Below, piece by piece: positions 27,771 through 40,070 of a stretch of 64,000 nucleotides of DNA. Numbering within the stretch: the stretch's first letter is position 1; each line of letters begins with the position of its first letter. Location of the stretch: assembly GCA_902729315.2 (NCBI GenBank), contig LR746265.1, positions 6,950,892 through 7,014,891 of the forward strand, written 5' to 3'. A model generated the notes under the pieces. That model was not told where the DNA came from. It saw only the letters and a program-made list of their open reading frames with translations, and did no database searches. Both the position numbers and the translations under genes were made by a program. Source of the stretch: Spirodela intermedia. Lineage: Eukaryota; Streptophyta; Magnoliopsida; Alismatales; Araceae.

Positions 27771-29767
27771 GCTATCCAGTTTTCATTCGAAATATGGTCG
27801 CTTGATGAGTGAGCTCCTCGTTGGATTGTTTTTTTTTTTTCGTTCTCCATTTAAGAACTTGGATTCGATGATGAACTCGGAATTGTGAGATCAAATGAGA
27901 ATGGAGGATAGAGATAAATCAATGATCGGCTGATAATTTTACAGGGTAATAATGAACTGAAAATATTTCCATCAGGTTCATTAAAGCATAAACACGGACA
28001 ATTCTGAGTTTATGGAGCATACTTTGTTCAGACTGATTGTGGTTCGTTATCTAACTGGTCTCAACGTAGGAGCAGATGAAGGGGAGGCTAGGCGAAATAA
28101 TCATTGTGTTAATAGATTATCATTTACCTTCAGTGCATGCCTGTCCGGTTTCTAGGTTTCCCGGTTTATCTACGAATCTATGAAGCGGAGATATTCAATC
28201 GGAGTATTTTTGGGCGAAAACGTGGAGAAAAGTATTTTGTAGGAGCAGACTATGTTTTCCCTAATGAGTTTGTCATGACTGACCTCGAACTAGAGACGAG
28301 AGAAGAGCAGCCACGGAGGTTCTGCCCTGTTTCTGCCGACAAAAGGAGTAGCGCCGCCAGTGGAGAAGAAGCGGGTTTAAGAGTCAGAACACGCAGGAAC
28401 TAGGGCTTCCTATTCTCGACTCGATATAAAATAAACCAGTAGTTACCTCAGTTAGTCTACAATGTTCATCTCTGAACCTATGGGAGAAGATTCCAGCATC
28501 CAGCTGGTCCAAAGAACAACAGCTGTTTCAAGATCAGTGCGGTTGGGATCACAGGTAAGACCGATGGGACAGGATTGGGGAGTTCTTCAGAGGAGAGATT
28601 ACCGAGGAAGACGAAGGAGCGGCGGCTCAAGAGGTGAGAAAGAGCAAGGACGGGGGAAAGAAGAAAGAAGGATGGAAAGGAACGGCGGGACGAATCACGA
28701 GTCACCATGGTGATGGATTATTCGTCTAAGACGACGACGACACGACGGAGAAGCATCACCAACACTCTCGTTGCCATACTTCTAGCTGTACCGATCTCCA
28801 TGATTCAAAGCGGAATCAGAAAAAAATAATCCCGATTAGACTTTACCTTGCTACCGTAGTAATTCCGACCTCCCTGGACCAGGACGCTGTGCCGCAGGAA
28901 ACCTCTCTCTCTCTCTCTCGCTGCCCCATTCTGCATTACCGGGTCCGGACTAGGGTTTGAAGGCGTGGGGGGGGTTCATGGCGACTAACGGTCAACCCTG
29001 GGCACGTGTCATGCTAAGAAGCTGTTAGTTAGAGGATTTCACGCCACGTAAGGTCGTGCGCAACTAACTTTCCCGCCTTTGACTCAGGTCTCCCCGACTC
29101 ATTACCGGCACTCTCCCGTTGGGCCTCCCACTCAGAGCCCAGTGACTTCACAGGCCCGTTAAAAGACGGATTCTCCCAATCCGAATAAATATTAAATTTA
29201 GATATGCATTTTAAGCATAATTAATCCTCTTAATTATTGTTTTGGTTTCCAAAGTCAAGCTCTCCACCGTCCGATCTTCCACGTGGCCGGCGTCGATGAC
29301 ATATTGATAATGACCCCCCCCCCCCCATTTATGACGTCATCGTCATTGGATGCTCCCCCCTCCTCCCGGTAAAAGCGGCGGCGACGGTTGCAGCCGCGAA
29401 GTCCCCGGCGGCGGCCGTTTCAGTGTGGCCCGTTACGTGCGGTTGTGAGGGGTAGTGGGGGGTCTATTTTTAATATTTATTAATAAATTCTTATTTCCCT
29501 CCTCCAACCTCAAAACCCCGCCCCCTGCGGGACTTCCAGCTTTCCTTCTCACTCTAACAGACGCAGACATCAGAGAGAGAGACAGAACCTGACAGACCCC
29601 GTCTTTCGCAGGAGATCTCTCTATCCCCGACACCTCTTCTGGCGGCGAAGGCACCTCCTTAATTCCTCTCTCTCTCTCTCTTCCGCCTATCTCTCTCTCT
29701 ATGTCTTTCTCTCTCTGACCTCTCTATCTTTCTTGCTCGTTCAGGCTGCTGTTCTTTTGGCGCGATA
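27771..29767. other. Intergenic region and bHLH gene promoter
   Basis: 27771-28950 has no recognisable gene; open frames at 28137-28403 and 28462-28713 show no known motif. From about 28980 the sequence is the likely promoter of the bHLH gene, with a C-run at 29313-29327. The CT-rich stretch from 29570 to 29745 is probably its 5' leader. Confidence 0.5.
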
Positions 29768-30664
29768 ATGGCGGCTAGTCTGTGCTCCGATTGGGGCGGA
29801 ACCGAAGATATCGTCTACCCGCAGCTGCTGCAGCCGCCATCTGCGCCGTCCCGCTACCTGGAACCACCGCCGCTGATCTCGCCGGAGCTGCCCCACATGT
29901 CCATCGTCGACTACCTCCTCTTCGACGACCAACCGGAGGTTGACGGAGGCTTCCACTTGCCCGACGGCCAAGTGAACGATGATCTCCTCTCCTTGCTCTT
30001 TCCCTCCTCCGGCCACTCTGAATTCTACCTTCCACCCGGTTTCAATCTCTGTGGTCCTTCGAGCCTCCTCTCCGATGGAGCGGCCTTCGTCACCGCCGCC
30101 GTTAATCCTTACACTGACCTCACCGGCGCCGCCGCCAATCCTTTCCCTGAGAAGGAGCTCGACTTCCCTCCGCCGGAGAGCTTTGCCCCGGCGCATTTTC
30201 AGAGTCCGGTGGGCGGCGCCGCCACCGCCGGCGGCGAGAAGCCCGGCGGAGGCGGATGCCCCTCTGCGCAGAGCGCTGCGGCGAGGCAGCGGCGGAAGAG
30301 GATCAGCGAGAAGACGCAGGAGCTGGGGCATCTCATCCCCGGTGCCGGCAGGATGAACACGGCGGAGATGCTCCAGACGGCCTTCAAGTACGTGAAGTTC
30401 CTCCAGGCGCAGATCGGCATGCTCGACCTGGCGGGGAGCTTCTCCCCAGAGGATCTCCGGGAGCGGCGGTCGGCGCCGTGGGGAGAAGCGGAGGTCCTGC
30501 AACTCCTTCAGCGGCTGCTGGCGGAGCCGTCGCTGCAGGAGAAGCTCGCCGCTGTAGAGCTCTGCGTCGTCCCCACCATGGTGTTACTGGTGCTGTCCGA
30601 AGACCGTGGTATCCTCTCCCGCCCTTCCATAGCCAGAGAACTCCGCTGCGTCCTCCTCCATTAG
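29768..30664 (+). CDS. bHLH transcription factor, bHLH52/53-like
   Basis: This intronless gene encodes 298 residues. The N-terminal half is proline- and acid-rich, as in activation regions. The bHLH domain spans about residues 167-222: basic part SAAARQRRKRISEK, helix 1, a loop PGAGRMNTAEML and helix 2 AFKYVKFLQAQI. The SEKTQELG...MNTAEMLQTAFKYVKFLQ arrangement is that of the small plant bHLH52/53 group. The C-terminal part (residues 240-298) is leucine-rich. The usual His/Glu pair that reads the E-box half-site is absent (Q and A at those places), so DNA choice may differ from CANNTG. The start is the first ATG after a CT-rich leader. The protein acts in the nucleus, probably as a dimer; target genes are unknown. 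Confidence 0.9.
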   Translation: MAASLCSDWGGTEDIVYPQLLQPPSAPSRYLEPPPLISPELPHMSIVDYLLFDDQPEVDGGFHLPDGQVNDDLLSLLFPSSGHSEFYLPPGFNLCGPSSLLSDGAAFVTAAVNPYTDLTGAAANPFPEKELDFPPPESFAPAHFQSPVGGAATAGGEKPGGGGCPSAQSAAARQRRKRISEKTQELGHLIPGAGRMNTAEMLQTAFKYVKFLQAQIGMLDLAGSFSPEDLRERRSAPWGEAEVLQLLQRLLAEPSLQEKLAAVELCVVPTMVLLVLSEDRGILSRPSIARELRCVLLH

Positions 30665-30774
30665 GGTTAGGGTTTTACACTTCTGTACGTAGCCTCTGCA
30701 TTGAACATCTCTTATTCTTTTCCCCCCCTCTTCGTTGTAATTACCTCGATGACCATCAACCAGGGGTTCACACG

Positions 30775-30775
<1 letters not shown>

Positions 30776-30813
<38 letters not shown>
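30776..30813. repeat. (CT)n tract in the bHLH 3' region
   Basis: About 19 CT units, 110 bp after the stop codon, probably transcribed. Confidence 0.85.
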
Positions 30814-30815
<2 letters not shown>

Positions 30816-30852
30816 GTTCATGTAGTTACATGTAGGTAATCCCCCTATAGTG

Positions 30853-31217
30853 GTCCAGAAGTCTTGATTTGTTGACTGTGGACCTTCCCCTGTGAGGCCA
30901 ATTGGTATCATAATCATCATCATGATCACCATATGTAATATAGATATAATGCATTTAAGTATTTTTTTTATTTTTTAAAAAAATGATTATGAATACTTTA
31001 AACGAAATATTTTCATTTAAATTAGTTTTCCGCCTGCATTGGTCAAGAAGTTTCGTTTTGTTGACTATGGGCCCTACCTTGTGGGCCCGATTGGCATCAC
31101 AATCATGACCGTGGTCATATGATTTAATATAAATATAAATAATTTAAATATTTATGAGGTTATTTATTTATTTTAAACGATTATGAGCACTTTCAAGGAA
31201 ATATTATCATTTAAATA
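30853..31217 (+). repeat. Two diverged tandem copies of ~180 bp
   Basis: 30853-31027 and 31040-31217 share GGTC-AGAAGT-T, TTTGTTGACTRTGG, GTGRGGCC-ATTGG-ATCA, CATATG, AATATAAAT and a closing ACTTT-A-GAAATATT-TCATTTAAAT. Each copy has one TTGACT (W-box core). Non-coding. Confidence 0.75.
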
Positions 31218-31493
31218 ATAGCCCATACTCGCTGTACGACGACATATTGGGCTTGCACAGCCCATTGTAAGTATGGGAGGACGGGTAGTGGCCCAATGGT
31301 TCTTGGCTGCAAAATCGTGCTCCTTGTCACGCTTTTAACTAACGTGGACCATCAATGATGCCCAAACCATGCAGGGTTTTTGGGCAAAACTTGCCGCCGC
31401 CTCCATTCTCCATCGTAGACGGAGCTCCGCCGTGGCGGCGGGAGGGAGGCCAGGAGTGCGCCGGGAGCGTGTGTGCAGTGGTCGGCGGTCGGG

Positions 31494-33714
31494 ATGCTCG
31501 CTGGCGGGACTGGCGCCGCCGGTCGGGGACTCGGAGGCGCCGCCGCAATGCTGAATCTGGTGAGGCAGTTCTCGAGGAAGTGTCAGAGGAACCTGAAGAA
31601 GATCGACCCCAAGGTTCCGAGGGAGGAGGCCGTCACCATCTCCGGCGAGCTGTACCGAATCATCAAGGAGCACGGCCCCTTGACCGTCTCCAATACCTGG
31701 AACCATGCAAAGGTATGCAAAATCCCGATCGTAGTCTTGTCCTGCATATCTGGTTGGCATGAGCAAGAGATTCCCGGTGTACCTTTGTGCTCATGCTTTG
31801 CCTGGAAACTTTTGGGTTAGTCAGCCAGGAAATGTGAATGAGGATGATCCGCGTGAGAGTGGTGGGAATCTGTCGTCTACGGATAGATCATGTACTGAAT
31901 TCATGTGATCTCCGGTGACTCGAAAAACCATGCCGCTGATTGTCTAAAATTGAGCGGGGATGTGAGGTTATCCTTGTAGACCTTTGGGCCGTGTGGCCAT
32001 GTCATACTGTTGAGAATCTTTTGTAGAGGAGATCGTATAGTGCTAGAAGGCCATTCTCTCCTTCCTCTTCTGCAATGTTTATAATGAAGGTTTTCGGTTC
32101 AAAGGAAGAGTAATCGTAAAACTAAAAAGAATTGGCACTGAGCTGTCGTTGAGGAACTATTTTTTCGATGGTTTTTGTCATTCAGATTGTTAGAAAATCC
32201 CAGAAAAGGAATTTATATGTGATAACATTGTTTTTTAATTTGGCCGGACTATGATAGGTTGGATCAGTTTTCCATGATTTTATTCCCTAATACGTGCCAA
32301 AATCAGTTAAATTTTTTTCTTAATGAAATGCGCGGTTCTGAGAGAATCGAGTTGGGACAGCTTCAGAGTCATTGTCCCCAATCGAGATGCATTGAGTTAC
32401 TCAAAAGACAGCTGAGTGCCAGCCCTCGGCGCACTTCTGAGAGAATTGAGTTACTCGAGGCATCTCAAGGTGGGGCGATCTGACTCTGAAGCTGAGGCTC
32501 ACTTGGTCAATCCTACCCTGTAGATGGATAAATAAATCTAAAGAGAATCAGCCTCCACACCATCGTCCTGCCCAATTAGCCAAAACGTCTAAATGCTAAA
32601 TCCGTTGTGAAGTTCTTTCATAAATTTGGAGAACTAGTCCAAACATTGTTGGTTCGGCATAGCTTGAACCATGTATTCTACTATTTACAGTAGTCCTCAT
32701 TTGTCAAGGTTAGGTTTGTATCTTTCGAAAATTACCAAATGAATCCTCAAGAAGTCACCAAAATCTGTGGACCCTTTAAGAAAAGGCCTTGATTAGTTTT
32801 GATTTGGTGTAAAATCGCATATGATTTAAGCTGAATGAGCCTACTTGGAGTAGCAAAAACTAGAGAGAATGCATCAAGGTAGCTTCTATTGTCCATGGAT
32901 GAAGAACAATCTGATCCCTCATAGGGAAGTGCTATGATCGGGTCATTGGAAACAACACCTTCACATCCAACTTTCACTCTCACCGAGATTTTTATCCTTC
33001 CAAAGCTGCAATTCTCAGCCCGAAAAAATAATATTATGTCAATAAATCATTTCTTGTTCTAAACGGATCACCTTCATTCTATTTTGTTGTGAGATTGCAT
33101 AAGATGAGCCCCGATAATGGACAACCAATTCTGAGGTACTTGTATATTTTGGAACTGAAATTTCTTGAACGAAATTCAAGTTTTTAAGTGTCATTTCTCA
33201 AATAGCAAGCTCAGTACGATTGGGTCTTCGTTTCTTATGATAACTCTAATTGCATTGTTTCCCACCAAGTCATCCCCAGGTCTAGATTTTAAATATGATG
33301 GTTCAGTACTTCCCAAATCTCCCCCTCACTAGTAAATGCAGATCTTATGTAGTAAAATTTAACGAGGAATGTTGTCTCTCCATAACCAAGCTTTACATCC
33401 TCTTGAACTATATCCATACTAGTTTTCAAACTAGATAATAGATCATGTCCGAAAACTAATCGATGTATTACTCTTGGATAGGAACCAGCTATATGACATG
33501 TCAATTCCTAAAATTATCTCATTTCAACAGTAGAGAACCCACTGTGTAGATCCATAATGTGTTGTCCCCGCTGTCTATTCATCGCTTATCTAGCTCTGCC
33601 TTGAAGTTAGGCGCTACTTCGTCGGGTAACCTAAAGCCATTCGAATGATTGCATATCTAGATAATTGTGACCAAGAAATATGGTGTAAGTCATTCACTTT
33701 GGCTAATGACCGAG

Positions 33715-33803
<89 letters not shown>

Positions 33804-34411
33804 CTCTCTCTCTCCCTCTCTTACTCTCCTATAACATGAAGGAGGCATGTATCTAGTTGATAAGATCCCCCCCCCTGGTGTGCTCCCAAGACCACACGAA
33901 TTTCGTCTCATTTGTGTCCCTCTTTGAGCATGTTGTAAGACTACGCTCTTCCCTTAAATCAGGCACAGGGCACTAACACCCTGCCTTAGTGATCTTGAGT
34001 TCAAAGCAGACCATTTATGAATGAGACCATTGATGAGCAGCTACCATTTGAAACTTCTGCATGCTCATTCTGTGTCCATTGCAATTTTACCTGCAACTCG
34101 TCGGCCTGTAAATTCTTCTGTCCTACCCATTCTTTCTAGGGTTTTGAGTGTGGCAGTGTTCATGTAGGTTATGTTAGGCCTAGCCACCATGGGTGGGCAC
34201 CTTCATGCTTTCTGGCTCTGTCTATGGGTACCATCACCATTGATGTAGATAGGATCTCTGAGATCTCACAGGGCAGAAGTGACAGTAAAGGATGGCACTT
34301 ACAGCTGTGCCTCAGACTTTTCTTTCTTTAATGCTTGATCTTATTATATTTAGATCCATATTAATAAATGCAACATTAAGTTTTTGTTTTCTGGTTCACA
34401 TATATTTTATG

Positions 34412-34451
<40 letters not shown>

Positions 34452-34777
34452 TTCTTGTGAAAAAATAATATCTTCAGGTTAATGGGTTTAGAGCTAAATA
34501 AAGCAATCACTTACCCCTTTGAACTGGATGACAGGAGGCCGGCATCAATGGGCTCAACAGCAAAACCCACATGAAGCTGCTGCTGAAATGGATGAGGGGA
34601 AGGGAGATGCTCAAGCTCTTCTGCACCCACGCCGGTTCCAGTAAGAAATTCCTTCACTCTACCTTGCCCGAGGATCCTCAGGCGGCCCAGACAGAGAAAG
34701 CCCCATCGACGCCCGAGACCCCAAACCCCTCTAGGAAGAAGACCCGGCAGGCCAAACGATCCACTCTGGGGAACTAG
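31494..34777 (+). CDS. Conserved plant protein of unknown function, winged-helix-like, probably mitochondrial
   Basis: Two exons (31494-31712, 34535-34777) with GT-AG borders encode 153 residues around a 2.8-kb intron. Residues 19-42 (MLNLVRQFSRKCQRNLKK) are basic and amphipathic without acids, as in mitochondrial presequences. Residues 43-100 (EEAVTISGELYRIIKEHGPL ... MKLLLKWMRG) alternate short helices in a pattern like a winged-helix domain. The C terminus (115-153) is polar and basic (SRKKTRQAKR). I know similar uncharacterised plant proteins but cannot assign a named family or role. The first ATG (31494) was chosen; the Met at residue 19 is an alternative start. The phase-0 splice joins NHAK to EAGING, giving one continuous domain, which supports the model. 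Confidence 0.8.
33719..33820. repeat. (CT)n tract inside the large intron
   Basis: About 40 pure CT units, then an impure CT/CCT tail to about 33820. Confidence 0.9.
34413..34449. repeat. (TA)n tract inside the large intron
   Basis: About 18 TA units, 85 bp before the exon 2 acceptor. Confidence 0.9.
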
Positions 34778-34845
34778 AGACGCCCACGGCAGTTCATCCA
34801 GTTAAGTATATTCTATTTTCGCTCCCTTTCTTCGTTCCAGGCTGG

Positions 34846-35515
34846 TGGGCCCCTCATCAAAATGTCCAACCCCTCGAGGCCGTTGACTTCTGTTGAGTCC
34901 GAACGTGCATCTTTGGAATAGGAACATTCAGACCGTTGACTTTGTTCATGCGCTGACCGTTGTATGTTCTTTTTTATCTGAGAACAATGGCACTGCTTTT
35001 GGATCAGACCGCTTCTCCCTTTTAAAGGGCTGATTTTTTTGAAGATCTGACGATATATGGCGTCCTGTTTGACTTTTTTTAAATGCATCAACACCCACCC
35101 TGAACTATTTATGTCATCATGTTGGTGTTTATGTGAATTCAGTCATCCGCTTTTTGTTCCATGATTTCGGGCTAAATGGGTGCCCCCATCAAAAAGTCCA
35201 AGCCCCTCGAGACTGTTGACTTTTGTTGAATCTGAACGCGAATATGTGGAAAAATAACATTCAAACCGTTGACTTTGCTCATGCGCTGACTATTGTATGT
35301 TCTTTTTGATCTAAGTGGCACTGCTTTTAAATCAGACCAGTTCTCCCTTCTAAATGCCTGATTTTTCAAAGATCTGACGATATATGGCGTCCTGTTTGAC
35401 TTTTTTTAAATCCATCAACACCCACCCTGAACTATCTACGTCATCCTGTTCGTGTTCACATGTGATTTGAGTCAACGGCTTTTTCTTCCAAGATTTCGAG
35501 CCAAATGGGGGGGGG
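34846..35515 (+). repeat. Two tandem ~330-bp copies rich in TTGAC motifs
   Basis: 34846-35178 and 35180-35510 align along their length. Shared blocks include CCCCTCGAG, CCGTTGACTTTG, TCATGCGCTGAC, AGATCTGACGATATATGGCG, TCCTGTTTGACTTTTTTTAAA and CATCAACACCCACCCTGAAC. GTTGACT or TTTGACT recurs three times per unit. The arrangement is non-coding and lies in the 3' flank of the preceding gene. Confidence 0.88.
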
Positions 35516-36210
35516 GGGCATCTCTCTAATAAAATGTGAGAAGAGGGCTGATGAAAATATTTTTGCCTGTATTCCTCAAATCGCCCACCCGTTCATTACT
35601 CATTCTCTGCCCCCAGATTAGGAAAAAGATATGATTATCTGGGTGTTTTTATCAACGGGTGCGATATATTTAAATCCATACTATATAAATAATGTTGGGT
35701 TGATATTATATGAATTTAATCCCTTAGCATCATATATTTGGCCGCTAATTGATCAAAGTTTTGGTTCTCCAGCCAAAAGAGATTTTTAGGTCACTTTTTA
35801 AATTATTTTAAAAATATTAATCTTATATTATTACTTTAAATAGAAATATTGTCAGCTATAAAGACATGTAATTTTTTTATAAATTAAATAAATTGGAAAT
35901 CCTTTCATGAGTCTGGAATCTACAGCGAGGATGCTAATTTTTCATAAATCGTTTGGCCGATTTTGGTATTTTTCCCATTTTAAAAGGTGGGAATTTATTT
36001 ATATTCCGATTAACCATCATCCAAGATGTAGTTTTTTTTCAAAAATATGACGTCATCGATTGGCCGGTGGTGGCCGAACTAGGACTTGAACGATCTTAGT
36101 CGGTTCCTGGGGTGTCGACCCGAGCCGGACGAGCCACACCGATCCTGCCGCGTCAATCCGAGTCAACTCACTGCCATAACCTCTCTGAAGCATCGGAACG
36201 CTAACTATAT
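35516..36210. other. AT-rich spacer before Toc34
   Basis: No gene; the frame at 36086-36352 overlaps the Toc34 promoter and leader and shows no motif. A G-run of ten lies at about 35508-35518. Confidence 0.45.
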
Positions 36211-36215
36211 ATGTA

Positions 36216-36228
36216 ATATATATATAAA
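36216..36228 (+). promoter_or_regulatory. TATA box of Toc34
   Basis: TATATATATAAAG, about 450 bp ahead of the start codon in the genome. The mRNA leader probably begins near 36250 and has its own intron: a donor CCG/GTGAGTATC follows 36406 and an acceptor TTTGTAAAG/GCGG ends at 36659, so exon 2 carries the ATG at 36681. Confidence 0.5.
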
Positions 36229-36680
36229 GAGGCAGTCAGCAACCGATAAGGCGGCCGCGCTTCGTCGTGCTTCCCGCTGCTTCCCCCGCTCCATCGCCAG
36301 GTTCCTGACTCCCCGACTTTCTTCCTCGCCTCCCCATTCCGTTGGACTCTGAGCCGCCTTCTTCGAAGCAGCAGCAGCAGTCGAGTTCGCGCGGCCTTCT
36401 CATCCGGTGAGTATCTTGTAACTTGGCTGAGGAGGCCTGGCTAACTTTTCTCCTCTAGCATCCGTAATCTTGACTGAGGGATCGTGTTCTATTCCGCTCC
36501 TCATTGGATTCCGGGAGTTTTAGGGCTCACTCTGGTGTCTAGTTTCCTCCTGGAGCCCATTTTGTTCTCTGGATTTTAGGTTTTTTTTGCTTTCCGACTT
36601 TTTACTTTACTCGAGTTTGTGTTTCTCATATTTTTGGATGTTGTGAATTGTTTGTAAAGGCGGCGGGGGTTTGTGCTTCC

Positions 36681-39373
36681 ATGGCGGCTGGCGTTGTGCG
36701 CGAGTGGTTCGGTATCCAGCAATTCCCGGCTCCCACGCAGACCAAGCTTCACGAGTATCTGGGGAAGCTCAAGCAAGAGGTTGATGTTTCTCTTCCTTTC
36801 TCCATCTCCTTGTTTTCATTGATTCATTTTGTTACACCGTTTTCAGGTTTCCCATTTCTTATCTTATTTTCCACATACAGAATGTGAACACATTGACAAT
36901 TCTTGTGATGGGGAAAGGAGGCGTCGGCAAATCTTCTACAGTGAACTCCATTTTGGGGGAGCGGGTGGCCACTGTCAGTGCTTTCCAGGTCTGTTGGAAT
37001 AGTATCCGCGGCCTGTTTTTAAAGGAGTTTCAATTAAAGTTAATTCACGAATTTTGTTTCGATCTCCTGCTATTTTTATTGCTCTTGCAGTCGGAAGGGC
37101 TTAGGCCTATGATGATCTCTCGATCTCGGGCAGGCTTCACCTTGAACATTATTGACACCCCTGGGCTTGTAGAAGGCGGATATGTCAATGAACAGGCCCT
37201 TGAGATCATAAAACGGTATGTCTGGAATCAATAAATTTCTGAGGACGCGTTTATGGTCCCTTTTTCCTGGCTTATCAGACATAGCTCAATATTATTATTT
37301 TGTACCTATCTTACTAGAAAAAAAATCTTGGTATAACTTTCTAGATGGAGTATACCCTTTGAGTGTGGAACATGCCCCCAAAGTATGGGTTTCGTTCTAA
37401 TTTCCGTCAAAATTTTCTGGCAGGTTTCTTTTGAATAAGACCATTGATGTTCTTATCTACGTTGATCGATTGGATTCATATAGAGTAGATAACTTGGATC
37501 GACAAGTCATTAAGGCTATCACTGACAGTTTTGGTAAAGCCATATGGAAGAGAGGCTTGGTTGTCCTCACGCACGCGTACCTTTCACCCCCAGATGGACT
37601 AAGTTACGATGAATTTTTCACCAGACGCTCAGAAACCCTTCTTAAAATTATACGCTTGGGAGCCAAGATCAGAAAACAAGAATACCAGGTTCATTGCCCT
37701 TTTCTTTTCAAATTCATTTTTTATCACTGGAATCTTCTATCTTAGTTCATTCCTTTGCGCTTGTAGTATTTTTCTGGTTGATGAATATATCATGTCTCAT
37801 GGTCTGTAAAGCTTGCCTGGCACTGGATCTACTCAGAGGTGATAAGATCGAAGCCTAATTAAGACCAAGTCTGTCTAAGCTGGCCAGGATCAATCTTCTG
37901 GGCTAGCACACTGCATTTAAACCCTCATCCAGAGCATGGATATACATTTCGGTGTCTAGATACTAAGTTCCTGAATATATCATTAAAAATTTATGTCTTG
38001 CCATTTTGTATTGGAGCATTCTCCCAGTATTATATATTATGGAGAGATATCCTCATTGGGCTCCTTATCAAGAATTTGTTTTATCTTTTTCTCTAAAGAA
38101 TAGATATCGGTGTGAGAGAGTGGAACAGATGGATTTTCTGTAAATGTAAGATCCTCCCTGATGTCAAACATGGTCGAGTAAATTAGGTCAAGGAAATATT
38201 AGCGCCGGGCATTGTTTATGTGTTTACATGTGGAAGAACAATGAACTGCCAGATTGCGCTATGTTTCTTACTGTTCAGCTTTTTATGAGGTACTTGTTAT
38301 TCTCTTGTCTTAAATCATACTGAGGAAACCATGTGACTCATGATTGAAAGCAATCATCTGATTTGGGTATAGATCAAAACTATGATGTCAAGATCAACTT
38401 TTTTTAATTTCTCTTCCCACCAATCAAATGTCGGCCCATAGTTTTTCCTTCTTACCTATTGTATTTGTGCCCTCTGCTTCTAGTTTTTCCTATTACCAAT
38501 CGGATTGCATGGTATCCTAGACCTTCACCATTAGTTAAAATAGTATGATCCAGCTTTCATGGAGGGTCTTGGAAAACCACATTTTTCTTCTGTGTTTCTC
38601 TTACCCTGGCAGGCATTTTAAAGACATTGAAAGGATTCTCATTTTAAAGACATTCCGGGAGTTATAATAAACGGAGAAATTAGTTTCTAAACATTTTCAT
38701 TGATGATTCGGAGGTTGCAGGGGGGGGGTTTTCTAATTAAAGTTATTTTTTCAGCCTCTGGAATCAATTTATTCGTTATCATTAATACTATTCTAGACTC
38801 TATACCCTCCAGTTCAATTCACAAAAACGCTTCTACCTCATCGCCAGACCCTTGATTACATCAAATAATGAAACACGCTTCAGTTACAGACGATGACCCT
38901 GAGCATCGATCATTGGTCGAAAGAAAACTCATCTTCAGCCCCTAACAGCCTCTCAGATGATATTCTGACTTTGTTTTTGAGCGATGAATGGATCATAATC
39001 TCAAACGAACGGAGCAATCAGTTTCTATGATTCCTTTCATAATTCTGGTATGCGCAAGGTAGGCTTTCAACTGATTCAGCTAGACTTTTTAGCTTTTTGC
39101 AGCCAATTTCTTCACCAAAATTAGTATCATTCTTGAGTCTGAAACATGTTTGAGCGAGATTCAAAGAGATTCAAGCAACCCTGATGAATTCATGCTATCA
39201 GATTTTTTGGTTCTATAGCTTTCCCTGGTGTTTTCTTATGCGCCGTCTTCCTCCACACCAAATACTAATTTGGGAAACTTTCTTCTGTATATTTGAAGGA
39301 CTCCGCCATACCCATAGCTCTGGTTGAGAACACCGGGAAGTGTGCCACAAATGAGGGTGGCGAGAAGGTACCA

Positions 39374-39406
<33 letters not shown>

Positions 39407-39823
39407 GTCTCTCTCTCTTAATCTTATTGAGAAATCGTCTTTGGGAAACCAGGTTCTCCCGGATGGCACAGTGTGGATCCCCAACCTGGTGAAGACCATC
39501 ACCGACATCGTCTTGAATGGGAGCAAAGCGATCACCGTTGACCAGAAGCTAATCGATGGGCCGAACCCGAACCAGAGGGGGAAGATCTTCATACCCCTCA
39601 TTCTCGCTCTCCAGGTGGGCGAGCCGCCCTCTTCCTCTTCCTCCCCCCCGATTTCTTCAGATTTTCACCAGATGGGGCCGTCCCTTGACTGAAATCTGCT
39701 CTTCCTCCGCAGTATTTCTTCTTGGTGAAGCCGATCAAACACAGGATCAGGGAGGACATCGCTCGGGAGAAGAAGCCCCTCTGGGAGCTCCGCGACATGG
39801 GTCTGGCCGACGGCAAGTTCTGA
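36681..39823 (+). CDS. TOC34: Toc34, chloroplast outer-envelope import receptor GTPase
   Basis: Seven coding exons (36681-36779, 36881-36988, 37091-37215, 37424-37688, 39299-39367, 39453-39614, 39713-39823) join in frame to 312 residues, close to 313 for Arabidopsis Toc34. The GTPase domain shows the P-loop GKGGVGKSST (residues 43-52), the DTPG motif (91-94) and VLTHAYLSPP at the G4 position. Residues ~266-283 (KIFIPLILALQYFFLVKP) form the C-terminal membrane anchor. The family binds transit peptides and dimerises with Toc159 in the TOC complex at the chloroplast surface. The MAAGVVREWFGIQQFP start is typical of the family. The 1.6-kb intron 4 holds nothing recognisable. Toc33 versus Toc34 cannot be separated in this lineage. 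Confidence 0.95.
39374..39418. repeat. Impure (CT)n tract in Toc34 intron 5
   Basis: CT repeats with two GT interruptions fill most of an 85-bp intron, serving as its pyrimidine-rich body. Confidence 0.8.
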
Positions 39824-40069
39824 CCATTTGTGGCTTGGCTGTGGCGTTCTAGGGTTCTTGTAGGAAGAGGGGTGGGAGTGGGAGAGGAGCTCCGTCCTGT
39901 GGCTTCATGGCGAGATATGCATGCTCCCATTTCGGGAAATTTTCATCCTGTCTGGTTAGATTGGATCTTGCTCTGCTCGGAGCGAACCCCGCGGAAAGTG
40001 GGGGGAAGCAACTAGTTGAACACCCTTGTTTACCGAGAATGTGATTCTGCCGATGCTGTCTTTTCCAGT

Positions 40070-40070
<1 letters not shown>

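Noticed and set aside
28137-28713. Two open frames of 83-88 codons on the plus strand
   Set aside because: No motif, no splice partners and no similarity to known families; likely chance frames.
34846-35515. Tandem repeats considered as a CRISPR-like array
   Set aside because: Only two 330-bp units, no short direct repeats with spacers, and a plant nuclear context.
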